64,000 nt of DNA from Flaccisagitta enflata (GCA_965153355.1 OZ231127.1:99634001-99698000), one strand, 5' to 3'. Positions 39,953 through 53,180 are shown, numbered from the stretch's first letter. A program made the numbers and translations. Notes: generated by a model from the sequence alone, not told the origin.

Positions 39953-40325
39953 GATAGTCGCAAAAGCGTTAGATGGTCAGTGGTACCCCTTGCCCCTATG
40001 TGAGTGTTTGTGGGTGTGAGGGGGTTAGAGAGGCAGCGGTCCCGAAGGAGCTGATGACCTATGCTGTTTTTATTTGAACCTCAAGGCTTGAATTAGAGCC
40101 TGCAGGCTATATTTGGGGCCTTAAGGCTGAGATTTGAGCCCTGAGGCTAGGATTTGAGCCTTGAGGCTGGGATTTGAGCTTGGATGCTGGGATTTGAGCT
40201 TTGAGGCTAGGATTTGGGGCTCGGGACTATGATTTGAGCCTTGGGGCTGGGATTTCAGCCTCAAGGCTGGGATTTGAGCTTTGAGACTTCGGTTTGAGCC
40301 TCGAGGCTGGGATTTGAGCTTCATT
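39953..40325 (+). mobile_element. Family-M element, short end missing
   Basis: Long end ATAGTCGCAAAAGCGTTAGA to GCAGCGGTCCCGAAGGAGC, then about 11 units of CTTGAGGCTGGGATTTGAGC. It stops without the short end, a few bases before a family-H copy. Confidence 0.8.
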
Positions 40326-40350
40326 TTGAAAAGAAAAGTTTTACTTATTC

Positions 40351-40563
40351 TTAGTCGCGTGCACCCGACTCTACACCCCGCTTTGTCCGTCCGTTTGTTG
40401 GTTGGTCGGTCTGTTCGTCACATTTTTACTTTTTTTATCAATTGTATTTCTTTAAGTCATTTAAAGCCATTTAAGAGTATACTGAGTCGTTTTAAGTCAT
40501 TCCAAGTTATCCTAAGTCAATCTGTAAGTCTTGCACGCGACTTTTAGGTGTTGGCCTTGTTTT
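40351..40563 (+). mobile_element. Family-H element, type B, reference copy
   Basis: Head GTCGCGTGCACCCGAC, TCTACACCCCGCTTTGTCC, GTTGGTTGGTCGG, ACTTTTTTTATCAATT, TAAGTCATT units, and end TTGCACGCGACTTTTAGGTG then TTGGCCTTGTTTT. About 213 bp. Confidence 0.87.
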
Positions 40564-40630
40564 GATAAAAATGATAATATTTTTTCTAAAAAATTTGGTA
40601 TTTTAACTAAAACAAGCTCAAGAGGGCAAT

Positions 40631-40976
40631 AGTCGCGTGCGTCTGGAAATGACAGACAAAATGTTAAAAATGTCAGGAAATGTTAAAAATGTTAATGTTA
40701 AAAAATGTTAAAAAATGTTAAAAAATGTTAAAAAATGTTAAAAAATGTTAAAAAATGTTAAAAAATGTTAAAAAATGTTAAAAAATGTTAAAATGCCAAA
40801 AAAGTCAGAAAATGTTAAAAATTGTGAAAGATTGTTAAAAAATGCTAAAAAATGTTAAAAAGTGTTAAAAAACGTCAAAAAAACGTCAAAAATTTAAAAT
40901 GGTTACGTGATGGACCAACCTACCGACCTACCGACCGACAGACCAAGGTGTAGAGTCACGTGCACGCGACTAAAAA
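40631..40976 (-). mobile_element. Family-H element with AAAAATGTTA core
   Basis: Starts AGTCGCGTGCGTCTGG, has about 14 units of AAAAATGTTA (40690-40795), a GACCGACAGACC block, GGTGTAGA and tail GTCACGTGCACGCGAC-TAAAA. It shows a third kind of tandem core in this family. Confidence 0.8.
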
Positions 40977-41239
40977 TGACTAATTTTGTAAAAAATCAGT
41001 TGTTATGTTATTATGTAATTCTACACATAATAAATCCTTCAGATGATTTTTGTCCAATTTTGAGTCACTCTCAGAACATAGTGCACAGGCGAAATGAAGA
41101 AGTTTGTCATTAGTTTTATTCAATTCAGTTCGCGCAATGGTGCGCAAATTCATTTCGTTCGATTGACTTTGGCGAAGGTTTGACTCCTGGCATACTTTCC
41201 TTCATAAAATGACTTAAACTCATCGTAGGAACATTGTTA

Positions 41240-42240
41240 ATAGTCGCAAAAGCGTTAGATGGTCAGCGGTACCCGTTGCCCCTACATGAGTATCTGTGGA
41301 TGTGTGATGGTGAGAGGGGCAGCGGCCCCGAAGGGGCCGATGACCTATGCTTAGTAAGTTTTGAGCGTTGAGGCCATAACATGAGCCTTGAGCTGTGATT
41401 TGAGCCTCAAGGCTGTGATTTGAGCCTCCAAGCCGTTATCTAAGCCTCAAGGCTGAAACTGGGATTAGAGCGTTAAGGCTGTGATGTGAGCCTCGAGGCA
41501 AGAGATGGGCCTTGAGGCTAGAAATTGGGCCTTGAGGCTCAAAGAAGAGCCTCGAGGCTAGAAATTAGGCCTGGGGCCTAAAGGCTAGAATTTCAGCCTC
41601 CAGGCTAGAATTTGGGCCTTGAGGCGAGAATTTGGGCCTTGAGGCAAGAATTTGGGCCTTGAGGCTAGAATTTGGGCCTTGAGGCTAGAATTTGGGCCTT
41701 GAGGCTAGAATTTGGGCCTCGAGGCGAGAATTTGGGCCTTGAGGCGAGAATTTGGGCCTCGAGGCGAGAATTTGGGCCTTAGGCGAGTTTGGGCCTTGAG
41801 GCGAGAATTTGGGCCTTGAGGCAGAATTTGGGCAGCAGGCGAATGGGCCTGAGGCGGGTGGGCCTGAGGCGAGAATTTGGGCCTTGAGCGAGAATTTGGG
41901 CCTCAAGAGGAGAATTTGGGCCTCAAGGCGAGAATTTGGGCCTCAAGGCGAGAATTTGGGCCTCAAGGCTAGAATTTGGGCCTTGAGGCTAGAATTTGGG
42001 CCTCAAGGCTTGAATTTGGGCCTCGAGGTTTGAATATGGGCCTCAAGGCTTGAATTTGGGCCTCGAGGTTTGAATATGGGCCTTGAGGCTAGAATTTGGG
42101 CCTCAAGGCTAGAACTTGAGCCTCATGGCTGGAATTTGGGCCTCGAGGGGGTGGACGGAGAAGGAGAAGAAGAAGGAGAAATTTCCCCCATGTGTGAAAG
42201 CATAGGTCATCGGCCCCTTCGGGGCCGCTGCCCAAAAAAA
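41240..42240 (+). mobile_element. Family-M element, both ends, longest core
   Basis: Long end TAGTCGCAAAAGCGTTAGAT, GGTCAGCGGTACCCGTTGCC, GGGGCAGCGGCCCCGAAGGG. Core about 40 units of GAATTTGGGCCTTGAGGCTA, with ragged indels near 41780-41880. Short end GAAAGCATAGGTCATCGGCC, CCTTCGGGGCCGCTGCCCAA. The hairpin CGGCCCC-GAA-GGGGCCG is perfect here. Confidence 0.9.
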
Positions 42241-43019
42241 GGAACTGAAGAGATTTTGGAGGGCTTTCGAATGGTGTCGGTTTCTGAACGACCAAAACGT
42301 ACATTTTCTTTGATATCAAATAAAACATATGTATACTGATTCAGCGTTTTGGTGTTTTAGAGCCGTTAAATTGCATCATGGTTATTGCCCCCATGCCAGT
42401 TACGGAAGCATTAACGATCAGTAGTTTTATGATTCATAGTCCTTGATGTAACCACATCCATCAAATCCTTTCAGACTATGTAATGCAGTTCTCGTGGTCA
42501 GTGCGCACTGTTGGCCGAGAATGAAACTAATCTGGTCAGCTGGAGCGATGCGGCCTCAGACTGAAGCAGCAGCAGCAGCAGCAGCGTCAGACTAAAGCTT
42601 CGGTGCAGCTTGTAAGTAGCTGTCTAGGTGCGAAGAGCGCAGGGGAAATAAGTCGGAATGCGGAGATATTCCGTTAGCGAATCTTGGGGCGTTTATGAAC
42701 GGGGGAGGAAGGTATATTCATGTATAGCTTCATGAGAATAATATTGAATTTATAGAAATAATTATTACAAAACAATTATGTTTATAAAAGCTAAAAAATG
42801 TGTGTTCATAATTTAGCAATGAAACTCATTTGTCTCATTTGAAAAAAAATCATACTGAATTGAAAATGAATGTTAGTGGATATATTTGTTTCATAACAGA
42901 GAGAGAGAGAGAGAGAAAGAGAAAGAGAGAGAGAGAGAGCGTCAGACAGACAGACAGACATATTTTGGACAAATAATGGCAATTTCAGATAGACTCAGAT
43001 GGACAGACCAATCTTTTTC
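42241..43019. other. Gene-free; small CAG and GA runs
   Basis: A short (CAG)n at 42567-42586 and a GA run at 42899-42940. No gene. Confidence 0.55.
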
Positions 43020-43425
43020 CTTAAGGTTGTTGGCAGTTTGTCAGCAGTAGTAGTATCCCCAAGCTATGTGAATAGACCAAGGGGCTGTTGTGGGTCTGGT
43101 TCTAACAGTATGTGAATAGACCAAACATGGGTATTTATTGACTGGCTAAGGATAGAACTAGCAGAAGCATGTGATTTGTGGTTTGCCTAAGCTTCATAAC
43201 AGCTAAGCTTCATAACAGGTATGTTTCATTTACGTAGTTGGCAGTTTGTCTACAGTTGTAGTGACCCCAAGCTATGTGAAAAGACCAAGGGGTTTGTTTG
43301 TCGGGCTGCAACAGTCTGACCCGATGTAAGCTTTGTGAATAGACCAAACATGGGTATAGATAGACAGGCTAAGAATATATTTAGCAGGAGCCTGTAGTTT
43401 GATATTTGCCAAAGCGTCATGATTT
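43020..43425. repeat. Two-copy tandem duplication, about 190-200 bp
   Basis: GTTGGCAGTTTGTCAGCAGT to TTTGCCTAAGC, then again from GTTGGCAGTTTGTCTACAGT. Shared word GTGAATAGACCAAACATGGG. It sits just left of the satellite array. Confidence 0.75.
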
Positions 43426-43587
43426 TTAGGGCAGAAAGATAGTCAGGTAGACTGAGTCACAGATGATGATGAGTGGGAGATGGAGAAAGAAATGGAAAGA
43501 AACAGGAGCAGGGTTGGGTTTTAAGATTGAGAAAGTTGACACCTTGCTCACACTAACGGGTAACGGTGCGGTATTTCTTTCTTTTTT

Positions 43588-43599
<12 letters not shown>

Positions 43600-43628
<29 letters not shown>

Positions 43629-46600
43629 TACAATTTGTTTTACATCAGCATAGTAAGTCACCACAGTTGTCGGGCTTGGGACCGACTCAGCGTTTTAAGC
43701 GCTCCCTCAAACTCCTGTGTTACCTTCATGCCCGTCCTGGATTCGAACCCTTGACCCTCATTTCTGAAGGCAAGTGTTCTAACCATTAGACCATGAAGGC
43801 TGACTTACTAGAGGCTGATGATTTGTTCCATTGGATACTTTTTTGGTGTCCTAGCAGATACCCCAGTCTGTGACTGGCTTTGAGTCTGGCGTAAGAACCA
43901 TTTAATGAATGCGATGAGCAGAGATGTAATTTGTTTTACATCAGCATAGTAGTCACCACAGTTGTCGGGCTTGGGACCGACTCAGCGTTTAAGCGCTCCC
44001 TCAAACTCCTGTGTTGCCTTCATGCCCGTCCTGGATTGAGGCCGACCCTCATTTCTGAAGGCAAGTGTTAACCATTAGACCATGACTGACTTACTAGAGG
44101 CTGATGATTTGTTCCATTGGATACTTTTTTGGTGTCCTAGCAGATACCCCAGTCTGTGACTGGCTTTGAGTCTGACGTAGGAACCATTTAATGAATGCGA
44201 TGAGCAGAGATATACAATTTGTTTTACATCAGCATAGTAAGTCACCACAGTTGTCGGGCTTGGGACCGACTCAGCGTTTTAAGCGCTCCCTCAAGCTCAT
44301 GTGTTACCTTCATGCCGTCCTGGATTCGAACCCTTGACCCTCATTTCTGAAGGCAAGTGTTCTAACCCCATTAGACCATGAAGGCTGACTTACTAGAGGC
44401 TGATGATTTGTTCCGTGATACTTTTTTGGTGTCCTAGCAGATACCCCAGTCTGTGACTGGCTTTGAGTCTGACGTAGGAACCATTTAATGAATGCGATGA
44501 GCAGAGATATACAATTTGTTTTACATCAGCATAGTAAGTCACCACAGTTGTCGGGCTTGGGACCGACTCAGCGTTTTAAGCGCTCCCTCAAACTCCTGTG
44601 TTACCTTCATGCCCGTCCTGGATTCGAACCCTTGACCCTCATTTCTGAAGGCAAGTGTTCTAACCATTAGACCATGAAGGCTGACTTACTAGAGGCTGAT
44701 GATTTGTTCCATTGGATACTTTTTTGGTGTCCTAGCAGATACCCCAGTCTGTGACTGGCTTTGAGTCTGACGTAGGAACCATTTAATGAATGCGATGAGC
44801 AGAGATATACAATTTGTTTTACATCAGCATAGTAAGTCACCACAGTTGTCGGGCTTGGGACCGACTCAGCGTTTTAAGCGCTCCCTCAAACTCCTGTGTT
44901 ACCTTCATGCCCGTCCTGGATTCGAACCCTTGACCCTCATTTCTGAAGGCAAGTGTTCTAACCATTAGACCATGAAGGCTGACTTACTAGAGGCTGATGA
45001 TTTGTTCCATTGGATACTTTTTTTGGTGTCCTAGCAGATACCCCTGATCTGTGACTGGCACAAAATCAACGTGGAACCATTTAATGATACGTGAGCAGAG
45101 ATATACAATTTGTTTACATCAGCATAAGTCACCACAGTTGTCGGGCTTGGACCGACTCAGCGTTGCAAGCGCTCCTCAAACTCCTGTGTTACTGCCGTCC
45201 TGGTTGAGCCCTTGACCCACCCTCATTTCTGAAGGCAAGTGTTCTAACCATTAGACCATGAAGGCTGACTTACTAGAGGCTGATGATTTGTTCCATTGGA
45301 TACTTTTTTGGTGTCTAGCAGATACCCCAGTCTGTGACTGGCTTTGAGTCCGCGTAGGAACCATTTAATGAATGCGTGAGCAGAGATATACAATTTGTTT
45401 TACATCAGCATAGTAAGTCACCACAGTTGTCGGCTTGGGACCGACTCCGCGTTTTAAGCGCTCCCTCAAACTCCTGTGTTACCTTCATGCCCGTCCTGGA
45501 TTCAAACCTTGACCCTCATTTCTGAAGGCAAGTATTCAACCATAGACCATGAAGGCTAACTTACTAGAGGCTGATGATTTGTTCCATTGGATACTTTTGG
45601 TGTCCTAGCATACAGTCTGTGAGGAGTTTGAGGGAGCGCTTAAAACGCCGGTCCCAAAGCCCGACAACTGTGGTGACTTACTATGCTGATGTAAAACAAA
45701 ATTGTATATCTCTGCTCATCGCATTCATTAAATGGTTCCTACGTCAGACAAAGCCAATCACAGACTGGGGTATCTGCTAGGACACCAAAAAGTATCAATG
45801 GAACAAATCAACCCTAGTAAGTCAAGCCTTCATGATCTGTGGTTAGAACACTTTTATTTCAGAAATGAGGTCAAGGAGTTCGAATCAGATAGGCAGAAGT
45901 AACACAGGAAGTTTGAGGAGCGCTTAAGCTGGCGGTCCTGCCGACAACTGTGGTGACTTACTATGCTGATGTAAAACAAATTGTATATCTCTGCTCATCG
46001 CATTCGTTAAATGGTTCCCTACGTCAGACTCAAAGCCAGTCACAGACTGGGGTATACTGCTAGGACACCAAAAGAAGCTCTCAATGGAACAAATCATAAT
46101 AAGCCTCTAGTAAGTCGGCCTTCATGGTCTAATGGTTAGAACACTTGCCTTCCGAAATGAGAAGGTCAAAATAAAATCCAAACAGCATAATAGAAATTTG
46201 AAACTTCCACTTGCTAGTCGATCCAAGCCCGGTAACAATGATACATGCTGTCATAGAGCTGGAAATTTGCATAGCTCTCTTTATCATCAAAAATTCATTA
46301 AATATTCCTAAATCAGGCATCAAAGCCAAATGCGGAACTGGAACATCTGCAAGTTGCATATCAATGGAAATTTGAAATCATCAACTCATAGAAGTCAGCT
46401 TCATGGTCTGTGAATAGAACACTTGCCTTCAAATAAAGTCAAAAATTAAATCAGGCAACATATTTAGCACAGAGTTTGAAGCTTATGAATCTAGTGTATT
46501 ACTGTGTGACACTATGCTGTGTAAAACAAACCAACTATCTACTCTGCGACTAAATGGTTCCTCGTCAGACTCCAAAGTGATCTGGCAGACTGGGGTATCT

Positions 46601-49600
46601 GCTAGGACACCAAAAAGTATCAAATGGAACAAATCATCAGCCTCTAGTAAGTCAGCCTTCATGGTCTAATAGTTAGAACACTTGCCTTCAGAAATGAGGG
46701 TCAAAGTTCGAATCAAGACGGGCATGAAGAGGTAACACAAGAGTTTGAGGGAGCGCTTAAAACGCTGAGTGGTCCCCGCCCGGCAACTGTAGTGACTTAT
46801 GCTGATGTAAAACAAATTGTATATCTCTGCTCATCGCATTCATTAAATGGTTCCTACGTCAGACTCAAGCCAGTCACAGACTGGGGAAATTTATGGGCAG
46901 TATCAATGAACAAATCATCAGCCTCTAGTAAGTCAGCCTTCATGGTCTAATAGTTCACAAGCGTGCCTTCAGAAATGAGGGTCAAGGGTTGAGAATCCCA
47001 AGGCAGGCACAGAGAGTAACACAGAGTTTGAGGAGCGCTTAAAGCGCTGGAGTCGGTCAGGCAGAGCAACTGTGGTGACTTCTTATCTTACTGATGTAAA
47101 ACAAATTGTATATCTCTGCTCATAGCATTCATTAAATGGTTCCTACGTCAGACCCAAAGCCAGTCACAGACTGGGGTATCTGCTAGGAAGACACCAAAAA
47201 AGTATTCAATGGAACAAATCATCAGCCTCTAGTAAGTCAGCGCCCGTGGTGTCGTTTAGAATGCAGCTTCAGCAAGGTCAAGAGTTGAGTCCAGAGCAGG
47301 CATAAGAAGGTAACACAGGAGGCCAGCTTAGCAGCTGGGTAGTCCCAAACCGACAACCTGTGTAGCTTACTATGCTGATGCAGCTGCGTCTCCTCTCTGC
47401 TCATAGCATTCATTAAATGGTTCCTACGTCAGACTCAAAGCCAGTCACAGACTGGGGTATCTGCTAAGACACCAAAAAAGTATCCAATGGAACAAATCAT
47501 CAGCCTCTAGTAAGTCACTTCATGGTTAATGGTTAGAACCTTGCCTTCAGAAATGAGGGTCAAGGGTTCGAATCCAGGCGGGCATGGGGGTAACACAGGA
47601 AGTTGAGGAGCGCTTAAACGCTGAGTCGGTCCCAAGCCCGACAACTGTGGTGACTTACTATGCTGATGTAAAACAAATTGTATATCTCTGCTCATCGCAT
47701 TCATTAAATAGTTCCTACGCCAGACTCAAAGCCAGTCACAGACTGGGGTATCTGCTAGGACACCAAAAACGTATCCAATGGAACAAATCATCAGCCTCTA
47801 GTAAGTCAGCTTCATGGTCATAATAGTTAGAACACTTGCCTTCAGAAATGAGGGTCAAGGGTTCGAGATCAGGACAGGCATGAAGGAAACACAGGGATTT
47901 GAGGGAGCGCAAAACGCTGAGTCGGTCCCAACCCGACAACTGTGGTGACTTACTATGCTGATGTAAAACAAGTTGTATATCTCTGCTCATCGCATTCATT
48001 ATAATGGTTCCTACGTCAGACTCAAAGCCAGTCACAGACTGGGGTATCTGCTAGGACACCAAAAAATATCCAATGGAACAAATCATCAGCTCTAGTAAGT
48101 CACTTCATGGTCTACTTGCACTTGCCTTCAGAAATGAGGGTCAAGGGTTCGAATCCAGGACGGGCATGAAGGTAACACAGGAGTTTGAGGGAGCGCTTAA
48201 AAGGCTGAGTCGGTCCCAAGCCCAGCAACTGTGGTAACTTACTATGCTGATGTAAAACAAATTGTATATCTCTGCTCATCGCATTCATTAAATGGTTCCT
48301 ACATCAGACTCAGCCAGTCACAGACTGGGGTATCTGCTAGGACACCAAAAAAGTATCAATGGAACAAATCATCAGCCTCTAGTAAGTCAGCCTTCATGGT
48401 CTAATGGTTAGAACACTTGCCTTCAGAAATGAGGGTCAAGGGTTCGAATCCAGGACCGGGCATGAAGGTAACACAGGAGTTTGAGGGCGCTTAAACGCTG
48501 AGTCGGTCTAAGCCCGACAACTGTGGTGACTTACTATGCTGATGTAAAACAAATTGTATATCTCTGCTCTGCTCATTCATTATAAATGGTTCCTCACGTC
48601 AGACTCAAAGCCAGTCACAGACTGGGGTATCTGCTAGGACACCAAAAAAGTATCCAATGGAACAAATCATCAGCCTCTAGTAAGTCAGCCTTCATGGTCT
48701 AATGGTTAGAACACTTGCCTTCAGAAATGAGGGTCAAGGAGTTGAATCCAGGAGCGGGCATGAAGGTAACACAGGAGTTTGAGGGGAGCTTAAAAGCGCT
48801 GAGTGGGTCCAAGCCCGACAACTGTGGTGACTTACTATGCTGATGTAAAACAAATTGTATATCTCTGCTCATCGCATTCATTAAATGGTTCCTACGTCAG
48901 ACTCCAAAGCGGTCACAGACTCAATATATGCTAGGCACAAAAAGTATCCAATATACAAATCTTCAGCTCGTAGCAAGTAAGATGGTTTCAATGCTGGTAT
49001 CACACTTGCCTTGAGAAATGAGGGTAGGTATTCTTATCCAGGATAGGCATGAACAACACAGGAGTTTGAGGGAGCGCTTAAAACGCTGAGTCGGTCCCAA
49101 GCCCGACAACTGTGGTGACTTACTATGCTGATGTAAAACAAATTGTATATCTCTGCTCATCGCATTCATTAAATGGTTCCTACGTCAGACTCAAAGCCAG
49201 TCACAGACTGGGGTATCTGCTAGGACACCAAAAAAGTATCCAATGGAACAAATCATCAGCCTCTAGTAAGTCAGCCTTCATGGTCTAATGGTTAGAACAC
49301 TTGCCTTCAGAAATGAGGGTCAAGGGTTCGAATCCAGGACGGGCATGAAGGTAACACAGGAGTTTGAGGGAGCGCTTAAAACGCTGAGTCGGTCCCAAGC
49401 CCGACAACTGTGGTGACTTACTATGCTGATGTAAAACAAATTGTATATCTCTGCTCATCGCATTCATTAAATGGTTCCTACGTCAGACTCAAAGCCAGTC
49501 ACAGACTGGGGTATCTGCTAGGACACCAAAAAAGTATCCAATGGAACAAATCATCAGCCTCTAGTAAGTCAGCCTTCATGGTCTAATAGTTGGATCACTT

Positions 49601-52226
49601 GCCTTCAGAAATGAGGGTCAAGGGTTCGAATCCAGGACGGGCATGAAGGTAACACAGGAGTTTGAGGGAGCGCTTAAAACGCTGAGTCGGTCCCAAGCCC
49701 GACAACTGTGGTGACTTACTATGCTGATGTAAAACAAATTGTATATCTCTGCTCATCGCATTCATTAAATGGTTCCTCGTCAGACTCAAAGCCAGTCTGA
49801 GACTGGTATCTGCTAGGACACCAAAAAAGTATCCAATGGAACAAATCATCAGCCTCTAGTAAGTCAGCCTTCATGGTCTAATGGTTAGAACACTTGCCTT
49901 CAGAAATGAGGGTCAAGGGTTCGAATCCAAGACGGGCATGAAGGTGTCAAGTTTGAGGGCGCTTAAAACGCTGAGTCGGTCCCAAGCCCGACAACTGTGG
50001 TGACTTACTATGCTGATGTAAAAACAAATTGTATATCTCTGCTCATCGCATTCATTAAATGGTTCCTACGTCAGACTCAAAGCCAGTCACAGACTGGGGT
50101 ATCTGCTAGGACACCAAAAAAGTATCCAATGGAACAAATCATCAGCCTCTAGTAAGTCAGCCTTCATGGTCTAATGGTTAGAACACTTGCCTTCAGAAAT
50201 GAGGGTCAAGGGTTCGAATCCAGGACGGGCATGAAGGTAACACAGGAGTTTGAGGGAGCGCTTAAAACGCTGAGTCGGTCCCAAGCCCGACAACTGTGGT
50301 GACTTACTATGCTGATGTAAAACAAAGTGTATATCTCTGCTCATCGCATTCATTAAATGGTTCCTACGTCAGACTCAAAGCCAGTCACAGACTGGGGGTA
50401 TCTGCTAGGACACCAAAAAAGTATCCATTGGTCAAATCATCAGCTCCTAGTAAGTCAGCCATTCATTGTCTAATGGTTAGAACACTTGCCTTCAGAAATG
50501 AGGGTCAAGGTTCGAATCCAGGAGGGCATGAAGGTAACCAGGAAGTTTGAGGAGCGCTTCGCGCTGAGTCGGTCCCAAGCCCGACAACTGTGGTGACTTA
50601 CTATGCTGATGTAAAACAAATTGTATATCTCTGCTCATCGCATTCATTAAATGGTTCCTACGTCAGACTCAAAGCCAGTCACAGACTGGGGTATCTGCTA
50701 GGACACCAAAAAAGTATCCAATGGAACAAATCATCAGCCTCTAGTAAGTCAGCCTTCATGGTCTAATGTTTAGAACACTTGCCTTCAGAAATGAGGGTCA
50801 AGGGTTCGAATCCAGGCGGGGCATGAAGGTAACACAGAGTTTGAGGGCGCTTAAAAGCGCTGAGTCGGTCCCAAGCCCGACAACTGTGGTGACTTACTAT
50901 GCTGATGTAAAACAAATTGTATATCTCTGCTCATCGCATTCATTAAATGGTTCCTACGTCAGACTCAAAGCCAGTCACAGACTGGGGTATCTGCTAGGAC
51001 ACCAAAAAAGTATCAAATGGAACAAATCATCAGCCTCTAGTAAGTCAGCCTTCATGGTCTAATGGTTAGAACACTTGCCTTCAGAAATGAGGGTCAAGGG
51101 TTCGAATCCAGGCAGGCATGAAGGTAACACAGGAGTTTGAGGGAGCGCTTAAAACGCTGAGTCGGTCCCAAGCCCGACAACTGTGGTGACTTACTATGCT
51201 GATATAAAACAAATTGTATATCTCTGCTCATCGCATTCATTAAATGGTTCCTACGTCAGACTCAAAGCCAGTCACAGACTGGGGTATCTGCTAGGACACC
51301 AAAAAAGTATCCAATGGAACAAATCATCAGCCTCTAGTAAGTCAGCCTTCATGGCCTAATGGTTAGAGCACTTGCCTTCAGAAATGAGGGTCAAGGGTTC
51401 GAATCCAGGACGGGCATGAAGGTAACACAGGAGTTTGAGGGAGCGCTTAAAACGCTGAGTCGGTCCCAAGCCCGACAACTGTGGTGACTTACTATGCTGA
51501 TGTAAAACAAATTGTATATCTCTGCTCATCGCATTCATTAAATGGTTCCTACGTCAGACTCAAAGCCAGTCACAGACTGGGGTATCTGCTAGGACACCAA
51601 AAAAGTATCCAATGGAACAAATCATCAGCCTCTAGTAAGTCAGCCTTCATGGTCTAATGGTTAGAACACTTGCCTTCAGAAATGAGGGTCAAGGGTTCGA
51701 ATCCAGGACGGGCATGAAGGTAACACAGGAGTTTGAGGGAGCGCTTAAAACGCTGAGTCGGTCCCAAGCCCGACAACTGTGGTGACTTACTATGCTGATG
51801 TAAAACAAATTGTATATCTCTGCTCATCGCATTCATTAAATGGTTCCTACGTCAGACTCAAAGCCAGTCACAGACTGGGGTATCTGCTAGGACACCAAAA
51901 AAGTATCCAATGGAACAAATCATCAGCCTCTAGTAAGTCAGCCTTCATGGTCTAATGGTTAGAACACTTGCCTTCAGAAATGAGGGTCAAGGGTTCGAAT
52001 CCAGGACGGGCATGAAGGTAACACAGGAGTTTGAGGGAGCGCTTAAAACGCTGAGTCGGTCCCAAGCCCGACAACTGTGGTGACTTACTATGCTGATGTA
52101 AAACAAATTGTATATCTCTGCTCATCGCATTCATTAAATGGTTCCTACGTCAGACTCAAAGCCAGTCACAGACTGGGGTATCTGCTAGGACACCAAAAAA
52201 GTATCCAGAGAGAGAGAGAGAGAGAA
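43600..52226. repeat. tRNA-headed 298-bp satellite array, two opposed blocks
   Basis: About seven units (43625-45608) carry the tRNA-like head on minus; about 22 units (45610-52207) carry it on plus. Clean units are exactly 298 bp apart (44488/44786; 51643/51941) and nearly identical. Units at 45.1-47.5 kb are full of small indels. Each unit also has GCTGAGTCGGTCCCAAGCCC and CAGTCACAGACTGGGGTATC. GA runs border both edges (43591-43626 and 52206-52226). The unit looks like a tRNA-derived SINE turned into a satellite. The 60-codon frame per unit is incidental. Confidence 0.92.
51941..52020 (+). promoter_or_regulatory. tRNA-like head with pol III A and B boxes (representative unit)
   Basis: A box TGGTCTAATGGTTAGAAC and exact B box GGTTCGAATCC, spaced as in a tRNA-Glu-like molecule. 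A 7-bp acceptor-like stem can form (GCCTTCA with TGAAGGT). The anticodon and T stems do not pair well and about 7 extra bases lie after the T loop, so it is tRNA-derived, not a working tRNA. Confidence 0.78.
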
Positions 52227-52444
52227 AAAAATTTTATGGTCATTTTTCTCGCGACCACGACCGGTCAGTCGTCTCCTCTCTTTGCGGTGCTCCCGTACGT
52301 TTGGCAACTATGTGGTCAATGTGGGATTGGGAGGGAATTGGCAGGGAGATAAAAGGAATTCAGTCCCTCACACGAGCCTGCCAAACGGAAGCGCTTGCCT
52401 CCCATACACAGTAAGAGGGAGTAAGAGGGATAATGATGGATTTG

Positions 52445-52531
<87 letters not shown>

Positions 52532-52670
52532 TTTGTTCTTGTGTTTGCAAAACTCGAGACTAAACAGCTTTGCTCTCGCTTCACCCTATCACGCTACTCT
52601 CGACACACTTTTTTTTATACATTGTGCGTGATTATTTTCGTTTTCATCCTTCTCATTTTTTTTCCCTCAG
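52227..52670. other. Tyrosinase upstream region with (GT)n
   Basis: Contains a pure GT run at 52449-52527. Immediately before the start codon, TCATTTTTTTTCCCTCAG looks like a 3' splice site, so an upstream non-coding exon is possible. No TATA box is asserted. Confidence 0.6.
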
Positions 52671-52673
52671 AGA

Positions 52674-52988
52674 ATGTCATCATCACTATCATTTCCATCA
52701 TTGTCATGCCTCATCATCGTCATCATCGTCATCATTTTGGCGTCAAACACCTCGTCGACTTCCGGTCAGTTGATTCCCCGCCAATGCGCCGACGATTCCA
52801 GCATCCTCAATCGTCGTTGTTGCCCGATTGGCGCAGATGGATCTCCGTGCAACGCGGCATCTGGCAGAGGAAGGTGCAACAGAGTCAAACCGCCTCAAGA
52901 AAGATACAAGAAGAATCGTCTGCTTGACGCTTTTCCTAAAATGTCGCGGGATGACAGGTTTCAATGGCCGTCAAATGTATATCGAAAG
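52674..52988 (+). CDS. Tyrosinase-family exon 1 (residues 1-105)
   Basis: The ATG opens a signal peptide with hydrophobic core LIIVIIVIILA (residues 13-23). Then comes the family's cysteine-rich start, IPRQCADDSS, NRRCCPIGADGSPC and GRGRC, and RDDRFQWPSNVYRK, which corresponds to the DDRELWPRKF region of vertebrate tyrosinases. The donor GTGAGT follows AAG in phase 0. The ATG is chosen because it gives a complete signal peptide and lies just after a plausible acceptor. Confidence 0.88.
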
Positions 52989-53180
52989 GTGAGTGTTTTA
53001 TGATTGAATTGCTGTATCGGTCTGTATCGGTCCGTCAGTCGGTCTGTCCATCCGTCTATATGAAGTAAAAAAGTGTATGAATAAGTTGCTATGACGATCT
53101 GTCGGTCCGTCACTCGGTCAATCCGTCCGTCTATCCGAAGTGAGTATGATTAAATTGCTATGTCGGTCGATCCGTTAGTC
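52989..53180. repeat. Intron 1 minisatellite starting at the donor
   Basis: Three loose ~75-bp units with GATTGAATTGCTGTATCGG, then GTCGGTCTGTCC/GGTCCGTC and AAGTGAGTATGATTAAATTG. The first unit begins with the exon 1 donor itself. Confidence 0.65.

Noticed and set aside
51941-52020. A working tRNA-Glu gene
   Set aside because: A and B boxes and an acceptor-like stem are present, but anticodon and T stems do not pair and there are extra bases, so only tRNA-derived is supported.
44488-52134. Repeated 60-codon frame beginning MNAMSRDIQFVLHQHSKSPQ
   Set aside because: Occurs once per 298-bp satellite unit, runs across the pol III promoter of the tRNA-like head, and is broken in many units.
43600-52226. 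CRISPR-like regular array
   Set aside because: The 298-bp unit is repeated whole, with no unique spacers, in eukaryotic DNA.
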